The notes under the pieces are model-generated. The model saw nothing but the letters and a program-made list of their open reading frames with translations, ran no database searches and was not told the origin of the DNA. A DNA stretch of 64,000 bases from Orthonyx spaldingii (taxonomy: Eukaryota; Chordata; Aves; Passeriformes; Orthonychidae), in contig VZTJ01005258.1 of the NCBI GenBank assembly GCA_013397795.1, positions 1 through 64,000 on the forward strand. The letters run 5' to 3'. Shown in pieces: positions 50,473 to 62,600 of this stretch; position 1 is the stretch's first letter, and each line of letters starts with the position of its first letter. Both the position numbers and the translations under genes were made by a program.

Positions 50473-50688
50473 AAATTGCCTCAATGGCCAGAAAAAGGGC
50501 CCACTCGTGCCGAGTGCATCCCCCTGCCGGAGGAGGGAAGCCTGGAGCGGCCAGACATCACGCTGGAGCACTTCTTCGGCTGGCTGGTGTACAAGTCTGG
50601 GACAAAGGGACAACCCAGCACAGGCACTAGCTCCAATGTGGCTTCAGGCACTACCGTGCACGCAGAGGGAGAGACCACCCTTCCCTGA
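50473..50688 (+). CDS. Unidentified short ORF with coding-like codon bias at the edge of the gap
   Basis: The frame opens after a TGA at 50470-50472 and closes with TGA at 50686-50688. The central part, CIPLPEEGSLERPDITLEHF followed by FGWLVYKSGTK, uses mostly codons ending in G or C (CTG, GAG, GAC, ATC, CAC, TTC, GTG, TAC), which is unusual for random open frames. There is no ATG at its start, so it could be part of an exon or of a retrocopied gene. The tail is Ser/Thr/Gly-rich and looks less constrained. I do not recognise the family. It may simply reflect GC-rich island sequence. Confidence 0.25.
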   Translation, partial: KLPQWPEKGPTRAECIPLPEEGSLERPDITLEHFFGWLVYKSGTKGQPSTGTSSNVASGTTVHAEGETTLP

Positions 50689-50747
50689 ACGGATTTCGGG
50701 AAAAACTTGGCAGGTGCTGCTGAACGGGTCAATCGGATGCGCGTTGC

Positions 50748-51505
50748 NNNNNNNNNNNNNNNNNNNNNNNNNNNNNNNNNNNNNNNNNNNNNNNNNNNNN
50801 NNNNNNNNNNNNNNNNNNNNNNNNNNNNNNNNNNNNNNNNNNNNNNNNNNNNNNNNNNNNNNNNNNNNNNNNNNNNNNNNNNNNNNNNNNNNNNNNNNNN
50901 NNNNNNNNNNNNNNNNNNNNNNNNNNNNNNNNNNNNNNNNNNNNNNNNNNNNNNNNNNNNNNNNNNNNNNNNNNNNNNNNNNNNNNNNNNNNNNNNNNNN
51001 NNNNNNNNNNNNNNNNNNNNNNNNNNNNNNNNNNNNNNNNNNNNNNNNNNNNNNNNNNNNNNNNNNNNNNNNNNNNNNNNNNNNNNNNNNNNNNNNNNNN
51101 NNNNNNNNNNNNNNNNNNNNNNNNNNNNNNNNNNNNNNNNNNNNNNNNNNNNNNNNNNNNNNNNNNNNNNNNNNNNNNNNNNNNNNNNNNNNNNNNNNNN
51201 NNNNNNNNNNNNNNNNNNNNNNNNNNNNNNNNNNNNNNNNNNNNNNNNNNNNNNNNNNNNNNNNNNNNNNNNNNNNNNNNNNNNNNNNNNNNNNNNNNNN
51301 NNNNNNNNNNNNNNNNNNNNNNNNNNNNNNNNNNNNNNNNNNNNNNNNNNNNNNNNNNNNNNNNNNNNNNNNNNNNNNNNNNNNNNNNNNNNNNNNNNNN
51401 NNNNNNNNNNNNNNNNNNNNNNNNNNNNNNNNNNNNNNNNNNNNNNNNNNNNNNNNNNNNNNNNNNNNNNNNNNNNNNNNNNNNNNNNNNNNNNNNNNNN
51501 NNNNN
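50748..51505. other. Assembly gap (758 N)
   Basis: There are 758 undetermined bases in the middle of the CpG island. GC-rich promoters are typically lost from short-read bird assemblies, so a first exon may well lie inside. Any reading frame reported across the gap is an artefact. Confidence 1.
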
Positions 51506-51738
51506 GGGCTGGGGGCAAATCTTGTGTTTCAAGGCAGCGCGCAGGCAAAGCGCGGCGCGGGGGGGTGCTCGTGCTCCAGACACCTTCCCCGGGTGCCCCC
51601 TCGGAGGTGTGCGGGGATCCGGGAGGCGGGACCGGCGCCGGCCGGGGCTGAAATGGGTCCTGAAAGGCACCATCATGCTCCCTGCTCTTCGTCCGCTGGG
51701 AATAGGAAATGCACCGTGAAATTCGGGGTTCCCCCGGA

Positions 51739-51746
51739 TGACGTCA
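51739..51746. promoter_or_regulatory. Perfect CRE palindrome
   Basis: TGACGTCA is the full CREB/ATF consensus. It lies in the right flank of the CpG island, a CpG-containing and therefore probably maintained copy. Confidence 0.55.
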
Positions 51747-51800
51747 GTGTGTGACAGCCTGTGGGCTTCTCCTGTCCGCATCCAAACGTGGGAGAAGCCC

Positions 51801-54595
51801 AGCGGGAGGGAGGCTGGAGCAACCAGCTCCAGCCACTCCTGCGACAAAGAGGGCACTTCCTTGCAAACATCCCCCAATGCACCAGAAGAAAAATCTTATT
51901 CACGGGTCTGTGTTTTCCCTTCTTCATTCTTTTGAAATTATGCATCCCTAGGCAAACTGTGGTCCTTCTCCTGCTCCTTCCGAATCCATGAGTTCAGCTC
52001 CTCCATGAAAGGTGTCAAAAGTAGAAACAGAACCAGCTTTGATGAGGACGATCTCACATTTACCATATTTCCAGGGGAAAAAAGTGCAGATAAACATGAC
52101 CAATGTTACAATCTCTGCAGCAGAGCCCACAGGGCCATGGACACAGAGCAGTGCTGGGGCTGGAAGCAACAGCCATGCTCTGAGCTTGGGGCTGTGTCTG
52201 GTCCCAGGGCTGGCAGGATGCTCTACCAGCTTCAAGTACCGCCAGTGGAAAGGGCTGTGCTGTTACATACCAAAGTGAGCATGCCTTTGACCATTTTTTT
52301 GTTTGATTTGTTGGGTTTTTGTCCTGATGGAGATGCACAGGGTATGTTTAATAACACATTACGGAGCAACCAATGGCAAGCAATGAAGATGTACCTTCTG
52401 CTGGCTGCTACTGCCAAAGGTAAGGCAGGTCACATGTATCCAAGAGGAGATAACAAACCCTCCCAGCCCCACCACATGGCTTGTGATCTTCTCTCACTAC
52501 AAGTGATCATGCTGCCACCTTATAGCTTGTTCAAAGGACAGGTTCTCCAGAAGCAAGAGCTCACTGAGTCACCCAGTCCACACTGACGTGTCAAGCAACC
52601 CCTACTGAATCACTGCCGTCCTTTCCTGCTGTAAGCCGAAGTCTCACCAAGGTTTTCTTCCCCAGTATGACTCAAATCTGTCACTTAGCTGGCTGGCTCT
52701 GCAGTGATCACAGTCAAGCCATAGAGCAAGTTGTCAGTGTTCTTTCCACCCCCATAGAGAATTACTCATGTGGATAGATGACTTTCAGGATCCTCTAAGG
52801 TCAGCAGGAATTGTGCAAGTCTGCCGTCCCTTGACAGTGGAGGAAGAGGCCTTCCACTTTCTGCTGCATGTAGTATTCACCCCAGTGACAGCACTGTGTG
52901 CATCCAATTGGGTTGGGACAAGCAATGGGGTGACTCCTGCAGAAGACACGCTCTTTTTTGTTGAGCCAAAGCGAGTTAGTTAGAAGAAGGTGCAGGCTTT
53001 GGCCGTCGGCTCTTCCCCCTTCAAAGTCCATGCAAAGCTTTTGGAGAAATGTCCCTCCCTTGACTATAGTGAGGAAGGGAATGCAGCTGAAGGAGCTGTC
53101 AGGGTCCCTGCAGACTCACCCAGCCCTGCAAACCACACTGACTGCTGCAAACTGCTATTTAAAACAGCCCAGAGCTGGAAAGGACTGAGCAGGTGGGGTA
53201 CCAGCAGTACCCAGCCACCTTCAGAGTAAAAATCATTCCCGATGGCTTTGGAAAGACTGGTGGGTCATTTACCAGCCCCACACCCTGGAGCACCATAAGC
53301 AATGGGAAGTGTGTGTCCCGCTCACAGGCTTCCAAAAGAGGGAGGCAGCTCAAGGAAAAGCTGCAGACAGAGCATGAAATCAGGCAATTACAGATGTTAG
53401 GACTGAATCTGTGAGTGAATCACTTCCATTCCTTTGAAAAAGTCCAACTAAAATCTAGTCTTAGTATAAACTTTTAGCAAAACTGCTCTTATGAGCACCA
53501 TAAGAAAACTGCAGGGTCTCTGAAGCCCAGTTCAGCTCCTGTCTGACTTTGCCAAAGGCTGGGCAAGAGCAGATGAGGGGAGAGTTTCACTTTCCTTTCC
53601 CCTGTGAAAGAACAGAAGCTTGACTCTGTGACTGCACGCAGAGAAAAAGCAGATCAGATCCCTTACTCTCAGCCCTGTCCAAAGCTACAACTCTCCTGGG
53701 AGCCAAAGAAACTTTGCAAGCATTGACTGTGCACAGTGGAGTTTTGCCTGAAAATTACAGAGGGTTTTTAAATGTCTGTGCCTTTCAGGTTGGCCTTTGG
53801 AGACCACAAAGCCCTTGAACCTGTGCATTTCAGCCTTCCTGAGTTCTCCAGCTATCTTTAAACTGCTGGATGGAAGCCAGCTGTCCCATACCTGACAGGA
53901 AGGTGATTTTGCATGCCTGTCCCATGCCTTCCTGGCAAAGAAGACAAAGAGGAAGCAAAAGCAAAGGCCACATGGGAAATTGCCCGAACCACAGAGCTCT
54001 CTTGCTCCTCATCCCAGCTATAATGAGGCTGACCCTGTTGGAGCTGGAGGGCTCTGCTGCACACTGTGAGCAGCTGGATGTGCTGACAATGGGCACATTG
54101 CTGGGAGAGGGAAAAAACCAGTGACTGCATGGTCAAGGCACCTACATAGTCCCAGGATGCCAGCCTCGGCAGTGCAACCTGGATTTGCTCCATGGGTCCA
54201 CCTGGGATGGGATGGGCTGGGCTGGGCCAGACCTGTGGAGTGTGGCTGGGCCTGACCTGGCCCAGACATGGACATGGTGATGGCTTTGTCTCCACAGGGC
54301 ACAGGAAAGCAGGCCAGTCTCTGATAGACGTCCGTTGCGTGTAACTGTCATGTGGATGTCTGTGGCAGGACGACCCCCCTCCTTCCTCCCACTGAGATGC
54401 ATAGCTGGCATAGCAACTCACCAGGAGGTCACACCCTGGCACCAGGAGTCTGCCAGACACCATGCCAGGAATCTGGAGGACAGATGAGCAGAAGAGATAA
54501 AAAACGTGTACGTGACAGAAGGCATGTCTTTGTTCTATAAAAGTATCACCTATCTGCCACAAAGTCAGAAGTTTCTCTTACACATTCTACGAATG
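51801..54595. other. Region right of the CpG island, no gene recognised
   Basis: ORFs at 52005-52586 and 53858-54562 have no recognisable domains. A short GGGAT/GGGCT tandem run lies at 54201-54230. I looked for plus-strand CHRDL1 exons and found none. Confidence 0.5.
54201..54230 (+). repeat. Short (GGGAT/GGGCT)n run
   Basis: GGGATGGGATGGGCTGGGCT and one more GGGC unit form an imperfect pentamer run. It is too short to be more than low complexity. Confidence 0.6.
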
Positions 54596-55019
54596 TGTGG
54601 AGATAATTTCTCCCCAAGGAATTAGCGAACCTTGTGGTAACTTCTCTGGAGATTGAGAGACGTAGGACCTGATGTATGTGGACATCCTTCGATAATTGGA
54701 TGGTAAGATACATTGAATCCTAATTATACTATTTTTTCCGCTAGCTGTATTTGTAAACGTGCACTGTATAAGTTATACTATTAATAGTTTTTTCTTTTCC
54801 CTGTGTAGTAATATTCTGTTTTAAGTCTCTTGTCTGTTCAATTGGTGTCTCTTGAATAAATGATTTATTCTATAATACACTGAATCAGCCATTATTAAAA
54901 GAACTTGCGAATGGAAGTGGGTTCTGGGGTGCAGGCCGCCTCAGTAAGTTACTATCTATTGCTATAGGCCTAAGCAGAGGTAGAAACTTATTTAAACCCC
55001 ATAATATCCATTCATAACA
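54596..55019 (+). repeat. Solo LTR of an endogenous retrovirus (424 bp)
   Basis: The element starts TGTGGAGA and ends CATAACA, the TG...CA format of LTRs. It carries TATA-like GTATAAG near 54768 and a polyadenylation signal AATAAA at 54855-54860. A CpG-containing GGCCGCC patch lies near 54936. Its composition differs from both flanks. ATG precedes the left end and follows the right end, a possible 3-4 bp target duplication, although the exact edge is ambiguous. No internal retroviral sequence is attached, so it is a recombined solo LTR. It is not similar to the LTR at 28.3-28.7 kb, so a different family is represented. Confidence 0.65.
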
Positions 55020-56519
55020 ATGTCCCAGCAAGCTGGAAATGCTTCAAGAGTCCGCACGCCCACCCACGAGGTACAGCCTCCAAGACCCACAGGGCCTGCC
55101 CAAACCCTGTTTTTTCAGGAGCCATCTGGTCTCTGAGCAAGGATCTCATCTTGCAAAAATAATTTCAGAAGCTGCCCTAATCTGAGGCCCAATGCTTTAG
55201 GTGTCTGAGAAGCAGGAGGAAGGACCTGGCTGGACCAGCTGCATCACCAACCCCAACAGCTCCTTTCTTGTATACTAAAATAGGAAGGACTGGCTGTATC
55301 ACAACCATCTGTGCTGGAGTGTCTCTGTGATGGGTTGTATACAAGCTTCCCAGCCCCTTCTTCGGGCATTCCTAGCCAGGAGTGGCCCAGGGGCAACTCC
55401 TCCCTGAAGATGCAGCCCCACGGAAATGCAGGGCCAGGTAGCCAACACCTAGCAAAGTCAGAGAAAGAAATTTTAGCTCTGAGCAACAAATAGCCTTCTT
55501 GTAGCCTCCAAAACATGACTGAGGACTTCAAAAGCCCAATGCCAGGTAACCTCACCTCTTAAACTTAATCAGATACAACCTCCCAAACTGACTGCAGAGC
55601 TGCAGACTTGCACTGCCTGACCAGCACCGTTCCCTGTGGCAGAGGGGTATGCAAGGCTGATCACCTCAGCAGAAGACACCAAGCACAAGCATTTTCAGAA
55701 ATCAAATGTACACTGCACTGGGATGGCCAGTGAGTTAAAAAAGTCTTTCTTTAGCAAAAAGAGGAATTCTTTCAAAGAGCTGCCTGATCCTGCTTTCAAA
55801 GGGAATGCGCTCAAGCAGGGCAGGAATTCAGGAAAGCTCTGTAGATACACATCTGCAGGATGCCTTGGTCAGTGCTGTGTAGGATGCAACCTTAATGGCA
55901 TACATGGTTCCAGAGGTGGCTTATATATGACCTAGTGAAGGCACAAGCGCACAGAGTCAACCCCTCTGCTTCAGCAGGGCAGGAAGGCAGACACAGCCTT
56001 CATCCACACCAGAACTGATTCTGCCACATTTATCACACCTTGCTGGCAAACATGACACATTCTCAGCAATACAGCGCGCCTGCTGATGAGGTGTCAGTAG
56101 TTTTTCATCGGAAGAGGGTATCCCATTAAGGATCCCAATAATCTCCCACACTCAGTGGTAGCTGCCAGAGAGCTCGTCTTACAGATAAAATTAACTCTGA
56201 CCATCAATCCATCCCCATCAACAAAATCCCAATAAGAAGCAACATATTCTGTCCCCAAGAGCTGTAGGTATTACAAGCCCCTGCAGTTTTCCCCCATGCC
56301 AGGCTGCTGAGGCACCAGCACTCGGCCCCATGGTCCCACTCCTCCCCAAGGCTGTATTACATGAGGGACTGTGGGAGCCCCTCTGCCAGCCCTGCTGAGC
56401 CCAGGCAGCTCCAGGGGAGTCTGAAATGGCACCACAGCAGCACTTGATTAACTGTGCCAGGGGCTGATGAGGGGAGCACTGGGGGGAAGGGACACAGAGG
56501 GATGGTGAAAGCTAAAAAT
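55020..56519. other. No gene recognised
   Basis: I see no domain-bearing frame, RNA gene or repeat. The 99- and 103-codon ORFs have no family resemblance. Confidence 0.5.
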
Positions 56520-56640
56520 TAAATCTGGGGGCCTGCTTGGCCCGTGATGTCATGGCTTCCCAGCATCCCAGCGATTGGCTGCGGGTAAGCATCTGCTGGA
56601 GCTGGGGATGGTTATTTGCCTGAGGTTCAGACCTTTCTCA
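56520..56640 (+). promoter_or_regulatory. Possible promoter-like block (CRE-like site, inverted CCAAT, donor)
   Basis: TGATGTCA (CRE-like) is at 56545-56552 and ATTGG (inverted CCAAT) at 56574-56578 within CGATTGGCTG. A GTAAGC donor starts at 56585 on the plus strand. The order is suggestive of a small plus-strand promoter, but the donor is too close to the CCAAT box for a normal first exon. Treat as a weak candidate. Confidence 0.15.
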
Positions 56641-59600
56641 GCGGCTCTGAATCAGACTGGTTGTCCTGACAACCTGGATAGTGGCAGCTTCTGATAACCA
56701 CGTAATGAGGTTGTCACAAAAAGGAACCCCTCCATCAGAGAGGTTTAGGGATCATTAATGTTTCCAAGGAGCATGAGAAAAGAAGAGGTAAGGGAACCAT
56801 CTGGCAATGCTGGAGCATGTCAACAGCCTCCCTTAGAAAGGAGCTTCATTAGACAGGAACCACCTACTGACACATAGAGATTGCAACAAGGCAGGCTGCC
56901 TGCCAGCAGCAAGGGGTCCGAACTGCTCAGTTGTGGGATCTGGGATATGCTGAGATCCAGGCAAAGACAGAGCAAGGAGGACACACAGGTGCTGCCTGGG
57001 AATGATTCAAGTCGCTGAGCTGTGAAAGTGCCCAGGGCTCACGTGGGCATGGGGCAGTAACACAGCCTGGGACAGTGAGGCTGGAACACAAGACTGCTGT
57101 TCTCTGCTGCTCTCATGTGCTACCTCTTGGAGGGTAAGGCACTGAAAGGCTCTGTGCCTTAGTTTACTGCATTTGCAGGTAGCGTCTGTGAATGGTTACA
57201 ATACTTTCCACTCCTGTCCTGCAAATCTCGCTCAGGGCAGTGCACAGACTTGCAGCAACACAGCTCATTCAAAGAGAATTCATGCATGTCCTCTCCTGTC
57301 CTGAGGGTCCACTCTCAGCTCAGGTGCAAGAGAAGTCCCCTGAAGACTGAACCTATGGGATCATGCAAGGCACCAAACACCCTGTCTTCCCCAGGGATCT
57401 ACCCATGCACTGTCTTCTCACCCCAGGAAACTCTTCGTCCTTCACCTCGTCCTTGTGAAACATGGGTTTCATTCACCCTGTACTCAAGAGACCCGTGAGG
57501 TACCTCCCTGTGGCTGCAGTAACAGTGGATTGAGGTGCTGCAGTCTGAAACCTTCATGGATGGCAATAACACCACAGCTTAGAGAAGCTCAGTTGCCAAA
57601 CTACTGATCCCCAGGATCAAGTTCCTGGAGAAGAATCCCCACCTTTATGTTAAATAACACATTTTAAAAAAAAAACTTTCCTGTAAAACGATGAAGGCTG
57701 AATCTCTCCTAAGAGGAGACAGAAATTACCTCCATAGATAAGTCCTTATGAATCCTTCAGTAATTGTCAGAATGTGTCTTTTATATAATTTTCTTCTGTT
57801 ACAAAAATATCTACTAAGTGTAAACACTTGCTAAAGTCAGTATAAGACTTTATTAATGCACTTAATACTTTATTTAGTAATAAAGTTTTAATATTAAAAG
57901 CTGCTGTACTTTTAGAACATATTTTTACCTCAAACCATGATTTCCCTATTCAAAATTAGTGCTTCAACTGGATTTAACTGAGACGTAATAGGACTATTAA
58001 CACGTGTCAATTGAATACAAATCAACCACTAAAGGCTGCATTTAATAGATACATTTCTTAATATACTACTGCTATAGCTCATTAAAATGGTGTTGAATCT
58101 TCACAACTGTTGTAAACAATCAAGTGGGATATAATCCACCTCCAGGAGCTAGTAAACTGAATGTAGTGCTCTCCTACTCTGGGGAGGTGTGTGATATAAA
58201 ATTCAAAGCTAAAACAAAGATACAGTTGATTGCATATAACAGAAGTACTCTCAGATTAATAGTAGGCATCAGCTTCACAAATCCTGCCTCTCTCAGAAAG
58301 GACAGGAATATATGCAAGGAGATCTCCAACCTGGAAGAGGGTTTTGCCAAGAGGGAAACATTATGAGCTGATACTGCTCATACCTGTGCTCTGCAATCCT
58401 ACCTGAGCTGTCATTAGTGATCCTTCCCCATGAGAGGCTCTATAGCCCAGCAGCATTGCTCCTCCAGTTTTGGCAGAGGGGAAACTGAGGTACAGAGCAG
58501 CTCAGGCTGGGCAGCAGCTCAGTGGCAGCTGTACAGTAACCTCCCAGTAGCTCTGCCTCCCACGGATACCCAGTGTCATTCCCAGGCCCCTTTTTTTTTT
58601 TGTAAGTTGCAATTTAAATCACCTTCCAACAGGAGTAGCAGGACTAACAGCTTGAATGTATCAAGCTGTACCTTAACACAGCCTGTAAACAGAACACATC
58701 CCAGCTTCCTGCAGAAACACCAGTGGGATCCAGAATTTTTCAGGAGAATCCCTGTGAAGTCCAATCCTGTTTTGCAGTTAAACATCAACCATGTTCCTTC
58801 ATGGCAAACATCCCATTTAACTGAACATAAGCAAAGATGACCCACCTGCCTGCTGAATTTTATCTGCTCAAGATGTTGAATTCAATCTGCTCTCAGGACT
58901 GAGAAAGCCAAGATTCACCCTATCTATCCAAACAGCACAGAATGGTTTCCAGTCCTTCCTGGCACCAGAGAATAAGATTCTTCACCCAGAGGAGTGTGGC
59001 CAAGCCGTCAGAGCCCAGCCCAAACACCAGATTTACTGATACATGACCATGCCCAAGCCCCTGCACTACACAATCTTAGCAGAGGTGAAAATCCCTTCCC
59101 TGTAGGAACAGCTATACATGAATATGGTGCAGTACGCTTTAAAGGCACAATCTGACAGTAAAACCACCACAGCAAGATGGGCAAGTGCAGCAAATTTATC
59201 TTCTCCAAAAATAGTTGTCATTCAACAGTGATTCTTCATTGGAACAGCCACACATCACTGTGCCTCTGTTTTCAGCTTGCAAAATGTCTAGAGGTGGGTG
59301 AGACATATAAAAACCATTCTCCAGGCTGTTTATCTTTGTTTTAATATGAAAAGCATTTGCCAACATACTAGATTTTTACACAAATCATTCTCCATTTTCT
59401 CCCCAACTACTTGTGAGCAGGAATGATACCAATTCTTGTGCCTGCCAGGAGACATCAAAATAGAGAAGCTCAAGAGGTGAAATGTCGCCATTTTACAGGC
59501 TGCCACACTGTGGCAGTTCAGGCTTAGCCATAATGTGGCAGTGTCTGGAGCTGGGGTTTTAATTTACATTCACCTTGATGTAATCATTAAGACTAATTAC

Positions 59601-62600
59601 TGAAGCACTGAGGTGGAGTAAGTGTAAAGCAGCCCTGCCTGCACAGCCCTCAGCTCTTGACACCTGAGCTCTACTCTGTCCACAGGAGACCTGCTGAGCT
59701 CCTACCTTGATGTACAGACTTGAAAGGGGTAAACCATTGGTGGTACCTGACATTCTAGGGTTTTAGAAATACTGAATATGGAGGCCAGTATTTAATCTGT
59801 GACTGTCCAGAGCATCTCAACATCCCAGACCAAAACCACATGTAGGTAACATCCGAAGGGAAGGTATGAAAATGAACTGATTCAAGCCAACGAGGCTGTT
59901 AGAAAATGAAATGGAATTAACAGCTTTTACACTGGGGCCACTATTGAATCTTTTTAATGCGTATTTCTTGGCCAGACATGTTTGCAATAAAAACATCTTG
60001 ATCTCTGGCTCTTTTCCACTGAATGCCGTTGTGCTTCAGGAGCAGAAAGGGCTTAGGCAGGGATTCAGACCTCTTTTTTGCACTCCATCACCAGAAGATT
60101 TCACCAGAAGATTCTGGACTGAAGATACTACAGTGCTGTTTGCTGTGGAAGGGAAGCAGTGTCAAGCAGCTTTCAGGAAAACTTCGCCATACCTCATTTC
60201 TTGCTGCCTTCAGGGTATTCTGGTGAAAACAGAAAAGCCCGATGTCACTGAAGTCCATGATTTCCCTACTAGCCTGGAGACAGGCTCCACGGGAGCAGGA
60301 AAGGAGCCAACCTGTGAAGGGAGCAGCAAGGCACTACAAAACAGGATGGAGATACAGACTTACATCCAAAAACCGACAAGCTGAAAAGGAAAGACTCTAC
60401 CTTATTTTCAATTCATCGTCCCATGACAACTTAGTCAGACAGACTCCAAGTCTAGGTTGACTTACCTCTGGCTGGCCTGTAGCACAGGTAAACTCATAAA
60501 GATTTGCACCTTTCAGAGACCCCAGACCTCCAGCTATAGTATCACATGGGAGGGTCTGAGTTAATTCTTCAAAGAAGATGAGACAGCTGAGGCTGCTCTC
60601 ATCTTTAGTGGTTCCTTCCCCTTCCACAACCGAAAGTGGATCCTTATATCCATGTGCCTCCGCCTGCTCATTCAACTCTCCCTTGAAAATACACTTTGCC
60701 CACAACAAATGTTGTGAATCTGAGAATTAACCTCATACTAAATCAGTATGAACTCTGATTCCACAGCTCCACTGGTGTCACGGGTGAAAATGAACAAAGG
60801 TGCTGTGGATGGCAAACATATGGCTCTGCACGATGGCTTGTGAGGGCTAGAGAATGTGAGTTTCCAGTATGCTGCAATGCAAAGGTACCATAGGCATCAG
60901 GATAATATCAGCCCACAGGGCCTGGAGAAGAAAAAGGTCTTTATGTGGTTCCCTTTCCACAAATGAAGGCTTCATTGCCTGGAGAATATCCCATGACAGT
61001 TAGTTTACTACCAGGTCGGCTCACGGCAGTGCCTTCCAATCACTAGAAGACCAGAGACAAGGGTTGTCTGTGCACTTCCACACCAGCCTGCTAGACTGAA
61101 GCCTTACAATTATAAAAAACATGATAGAGAATGTGTGTCTTGACTTAAAGAATACCCTTCCCAAACTTACTGTGGTTGTGACCTGGAAAATTAAAATGCA
61201 AGAAACTCTCCAGCTGCTGACCAGGCAAAGTGGTTGATATTGGATTAAAGATTCAAGGCTCTCTACTGTAGCACACAGGCACCAACTGCCCTGGCTGAAG
61301 TGCCCCTCTCTTCTTTAGTATGCCCAATACCAGCTACAGCAGCAGGACTGAGACTGCCTTTGTGATTTGAACAATTTGCAACAGCTGAAGAGAAAGATTC
61401 CTCTGAAACCTTATTGAGACACTTCAAAGAGGATTTCAGGAAGCTAGTCCAGAGGAAGTGTTATTGACTTCGTGAGACTGACCACATCATGATAGTAAAT
61501 GCAGAATGTGCCAAAAACCAAACTTACATGTAAGGACCACCTCAGTGCACTTACTCCTTTAGAGGAGAATATCCCCTTCTTCTCTTCACTGTCAATCCTC
61601 CAGCACCTTCCTTCCCTTTCTCCCCTGCACACACTTGCAGCTGACTATATATCAGGCCACACACAGTGAAATATGCATGATTTCTTCATGTCAAGCAGTA
61701 TTTCTGTTTGTCTCCAAACCCTTGGTTTTGTTTGGCCACAAAGAGAACTCCATAAGCAATAGTGAAGGCTAAGCATGTATGCAGGTACAAACACCATGGA
61801 GAAATTCATTCCATAGATTTATCTTCCATGTTATTGGGACAGCTACAGTCTGCTTTGACATAGCATAGACAGAACCAAATATCAGTTTGAAGACAGAAGG
61901 CCACTATCCGAGAAATAATCCTTTTATCTTAATTTCGGAGTCCAAAAACAGTGCAGCATGAGTTTTCTGACACAATAGTGGGTTTTTTCTTCTCATGATA
62001 CTTGAATTATGTATTTCAGTGTGCAAAACAGCCCAAGTTTGACCAGTCTTACCTGAATAGTAGAAGAGTTTTGAACCCCAAGATTAGGGAAAGATATGTT
62101 CATGAGACCCTGGCCACAGGGTCAGGTCATGACAGTCCATAGCAAGAAGGTAAGACCTGTTAGACACCTTTTCAAAACACTTTCAGTGACCAGATTCTTT
62201 AAGAAGCTCAAGGAAGCACTAATTTCAGCATGCATCCACAGGGTGGGAGAACACAATTCATACAAAACCTATGGAAGTTTTATTCTCCATCCAATATGGA
62301 TCGAAACCAAATGTAGTAAGAAAAAATATTTCAAAAATTTTAAGTATGACCTTTTGGCCAGCTTGAGTCAAGTGTATAAAGCATGACAGTACATTTCAGC
62401 TCTCACCTCTGACCATGAAAAGTCAGGTGTTCAGAGAATACAGTAAGTCTTATTAATCTGGTGCTCAAAGATGCCACCTAATCAAGGGCTGGGATCAGGA
62501 AGAAATCCTCAGCTAACAATAAAATGTTAAACGCAATGGACTGAATCCAATTATTATTTCTATTGCAATTGCTAATATATGAGATGGGGCTGAAGAGTGT

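Larger units (their letters stand above)
49736..51800. promoter_or_regulatory. CpG island, interrupted by an assembly gap; candidate PAK3 promoter
   Basis: CpG frequency rises sharply from about 49790 and stays high to about 51745, on both sides of the gap. GC boxes occur, for example GGAGGCGGGAC near 51621, along with a CGCGGCGCGGG run near 51552. A perfect CRE, TGACGTCA, is at 51739-51746. It is the largest CpG-dense region in the window and lies on the 5' side of PAK3, so I infer a PAK3 promoter. A divergent or unrelated transcript is also possible, because the key core sequence is missing in the gap. Confidence 0.6.

Noticed and set aside
50456..51754. Long open frames (up to 432 codons) across 50456-51877 on both strands
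   Set aside because: They are open only because the undetermined bases are translated as unknown residues; the gap creates them.
52005..52586. 193-codon plus-strand ORF
   Set aside because: No codon bias, no domain, mixed composition; probably chance.
53858..54562. 234-codon minus-strand ORF
   Set aside because: Includes the GGGAT/GGGCT low-complexity run and no recognisable motif.
59911..60384. 157-codon plus-strand ORF
   Set aside because: Considered for a CHRDL1 or other exon; no cysteine-rich VWC pattern or other domain is present.
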